Positions 61,273 through 64,000 of a stretch of DNA of 64,000 bases are shown piece by piece. Both the position numbers and the translations under genes were made by a program. The stretch is from Eutypa lata. Lineage: Eukaryota; Ascomycota; Sordariomycetes; Xylariales; Diatrypaceae. The stretch's first letter is position 1. Every line of letters begins with the position of its first letter. The stretch covers positions 1,736,001 through 1,800,000 of the forward strand of contig JAKULF010000010.1 in NCBI GenBank assembly GCA_022661535.1. Direction: 5' to 3'. The notes below the pieces were generated by a model that worked only from the letters and a program-made list of their open reading frames with translations, searched no databases and was not told the DNA's origin.

Positions 61273-63832
61273 ATGAGACTAAACTTTTGGCCAGCCCTTA
61301 CGGTGCTGGTAGCCGTGGTTGTCCATGCCTCGGTATTGACACCCTCAGTATTACCCTTGATTGTACGAAATCCATATTTAAGCATTTGGTTCAATCATGC
61401 TCGAGATGTGCCATGGAATAACTGGCCGATATTTTGGACCGGCAGCACTGTCGGCTTTGCTATAATGGCCACTGTACCTGACACCAAGACTGTGTACCCG
61501 TTGCTTGGCCGCTCACAAGACTTTCTTCGGCACTCCTCAAGGTAAGACAACAGACAGCTACCATGCAATCATCCGGCCTAATTTGTGCACATAGCTATAC
61601 TGTTTCTTTCCCCCAGTATCACGGTGTCTCATTCGATGCTTCTACCACCAATCTTACGTACGCGATTAAAGGCACCGACTTGAAAATCACCCTCTCCTTC
61701 TTGTCTCCCATTACGCCCACCTCAACATTCCGCCAGTCACTGCCAGCAGGGTATTTGACCGCTTACGTTGAGGGTTCATCCGACATTGGTATATACATAG
61801 ACGTGAATGGGGAGTGGGTGAGCGGTAACCGGAACAATAAGATAGTATGGGAGTTTGGAAAAGCCACGAACAAACACTCAGAGACTACCATCAAGACTTG
61901 GAGTATTCGCCGCCGAAACGAAGAGTTACTGACTGAATTCTTTGACCATGCGGAATGGGGTACACTTCATCTCAGCGCACCAGCTGATGTTCAACATCAG
62001 TCTGGTGAAGCCAACCAAGTTCGACGCCAGTTCGCTGAGGATGGTTCTCTCAAGAACGAGGTTGACGAGGCTTTCCGTGGCATTTTTGAAGAAGAGCCTA
62101 TTTTTGCTTTTTCAAAGACCTTCAAACTCAGCAAGAAGTCTAATTCTACGGTAGTCGCAAAAGACAGCGTGCAATTCACCTTTGCCCTCACACAAGATCC
62201 TGTAGCACAATTTGCTGCTGCCAGGGGCTTAACCCAGATGCGCCCATTATGGTCCTCTTATTTCCACAGTACTGAAGAACTTCTCCAGTATCACTTCGAT
62301 GACTACGAAACCGCAGCATATTTGGCGCGCAATTACTCCGAGCAGCTTGCGAAGGATGCTTATGCTTCAGGCTCGCAGGATTACCAGGATATTGTAGCTC
62401 AATCCGCCCGTCAGGTATTGGGAGGGACGCAATTCTCCGGGACGTCAGATAGCCCATTGATTTTCCTCAAGGAGATTTCGTCCGACGGGAATTTCCAGAC
62501 AGTTGATGTCATCTTCCCGGCCTTCCCATTTTTCTTGTACTCAAACCCACAATGGTTGGCCTACCTATTGGAGCCTCTTCTGGAACACCAAATGAGTGGA
62601 CAATACCCCAAAAACTACAGTATGCACGACCTTGGTTCACACTTCCCCAATGCAACTGGCCATGCCGATGGAAAGGATGAATACATGCCCCTCGAGGAAT
62701 GTGGCGATATGTTAATCATGGCTCTTGCAATGGTCAATGCACTTAAAGACGACACAAAGCCCGCGTTTGCTCGCACTGCGCCTCATGAAGCTCTAGCATT
62801 GACTGCTGGGCCCGTGAAACGATCTCACTCGGTTGACGATTATGGCATGGATCGAACATTCGAAGAGATAGGCACGACGGGTGAAAAGGTTGCTATTCGG
62901 TGGCTTAATCATTCATCCAAGCTATGGAAGCAATGGACTGTATATCTCATCGAGGAAGCGCTAATTCCGGCAGAGCAGCTTTGCACCGATGACTTTGCAG
63001 GTCCCTTATCCAACCAAACAAATCTAGCGCTTAAGGGCATTATTGGCATCAAGGCTATGAGTGAGCTCGCAGGATTGCTTGGCGAGAAAAATGAATCTAT
63101 GAAATACGGTTCCATAGCTGAAGACTACTTGGAGAAATGGCAGGAATATGGGCTGTCAGAAGACAAATCCCATGCAAAGTTGAGCTACACATGGCGAGGA
63201 TCCTGGACCACAATTTATAACATCTATGCTGACGCGCTGCTCTGCTTCCACCTTCCTAAAGATACGTCACCACTTGATTACAGCAGATTCTGGAATACTG
63301 AGCAGGCACCTATTGGTGGTTCCGTTAAGTCACATTTCATATCGGATGACATATACAAGGCACAGAGCGATTGGTATTATGCGGTAGTGCAAAAATATGG
63401 CCTGCCAATGGATAGTCGTCATCTGTACACGAAGAGCGACTGGGAATTTTTCGCGGCTGCTGTGACTAGTAAGACGGTCCGGAAGAAGATCCTGACGCAT
63501 GTCGCGAGATGGGTTAATGAAACAACTACCGGTAAGAGAGTAGACTCCTGTCTCTAACGCACGGGGAAAATTACTGATCACGCAATATTTTTATAGACCG
63601 GCCGATGACAGATCTCTACGACACGGAGGGTACGGGTCATTTCCCCGGCATTGATTTCATGGCGAGACCCGTCGTTGGCGGGCATTTTGCCTTCCTAGCC
63701 CTCGAGAGAGCATGCGGTGGGAAAGCAGTCGAGGGTTTGAAGTTTCTCGACGAGGCTGAGCCGGTTGCGATTGATGTGCAGCAGGCATTACTGGCCGACA
63801 TGGGGCTAGAGCCGGAGATTGGTGAGCTATGA
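61273..63832 (+). CDS. gtaA: secreted GtaA-family glutaminase (DUF4965/DUF5127)
   Basis: Member of the fungal GtaA family; Aspergillus oryzae GtaA hydrolyses L-glutamine. Three exons (61273-61541, 61595-63531, 63597-63832) join to 813 residues. The alternative acceptor at 61616 would break frame, while AG at 61594 keeps it and yields SSSYTVSFPQYHGVSFDAST. Residues 1 to about 19 (MRLNFWPALTVLVAVVVHA) are a signal peptide, so it is exported. The N-terminal domain has NPYLSIWFNHARDVPW and the glycine-poor WTGSTVGFAIMATV. The central DUF5127-like part has LTYAIKGTDLKITLSFLSP and IYIDVNGEWVSGNRN. The C-terminal DUF4965-like part has TDDFAGPLSNQTNLALKGI, LSYTWRGSWTTIYNIYADAL and TDLYDTEGTGHFPGIDFMAR (the last completed by exon 3). 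Several N-x-S/T sites fit a glycosylated secreted protein. The enzymatic activity is inferred from the family. Confidence 0.93.
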
Positions 63833-64000
63833 GCTGCGAGCTGCGTACCTGGTCATCTTAACATAGGATAGGTTTTCCTATAGGTAGTTGGTTATAATTG
63901 TGCTGTAGGTTTTCACAAAAAGAAGCAAAGACCTAAAACGAAAAGATATCATTCTTTGAATAATAAAACAACATGAGAACCTTTCAGTGCCCTTGTACTA
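63833..64000. other. 3' flank of the glutaminase gene
   Basis: A short AT-rich stretch with AATAAAA at 63959-63965, a plausible polyadenylation region. The window ends here. Confidence 0.5.

Noticed and set aside
61542..61616. Intron in the glutaminase gene ending at the CCCCCAG acceptor (61616)
   Set aside because: That 75-nt intron would shift the frame away from the clear family sequence; the acceptor at 61594 keeps frame and restores the expected motif.

Overview
The window is nuclear DNA of a filamentous ascomycete (Pezizomycotina). The evidence is short GT-AG introns of about 48-76 nt with CTAAC-like branch sites, a set of fungal protein families (RGS-LOV photoreceptor, FlbD-type Myb regulator, GtaA-type glutaminase, fungal O-GlcNAc transferase), and one extremely AT-rich element with the dinucleotide signature of repeat-induced point mutation (RIP). 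A class such as Sordariomycetes or Leotiomycetes is plausible, but I cannot fix it from this sequence alone. All splice junctions below were placed by hand and keep the reading frame.

Layout. 1-8 kb is gene-dense and all on the + strand: the 3' part of an RGS-LOV blue-light photoreceptor gene (cut by the left edge), sec23 (COPII coat) and the 60S ribosomal protein L12/uL11 gene. 8-12.3 kb is a microsatellite-rich spacer. 12.3-17.2 kb holds a four-exon, 1588-residue O-GlcNAc transferase (TPR plus GT41). 17.2-28.9 kb is a gene desert containing a RIP-mutated element with terminal inverted repeats (23132-24009). 28.9-30.0 kb is flbD, alone between two deserts of about 11.7 kb. 41.8-49.1 kb has three minus-strand genes: a coiled-coil hypothetical, an NCBP3-like RNA-binding protein, and a Cys/His plus coiled-coil hypothetical. 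49.1-54.7 kb is another spacer. 54.7-63.8 kb is + strand: a Ser-rich hypothetical, SRP72, then after a 2.6 kb spacer a secreted GtaA-family glutaminase.

Functionally this is a mix of housekeeping secretion and translation genes (sec23, L12, SRP72), signalling and development genes (RGS-LOV, flbD, OGT) and one secreted enzyme. Nothing suggests a biosynthetic cluster or operon. Noncoding DNA is a large share of the window and has its own repeated vocabulary: TAGG/TATG tetranucleotide tracts, a recurring 10-bp palindrome TAGGTACCTA, a recurring 9-mer GTATTGTAC, several longer perfect inverted repeats, and two potential G-quadruplex tracts. The RIP-mutated element and this palindrome vocabulary are the most unusual parts. 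I did not find a clear new multi-gene system.
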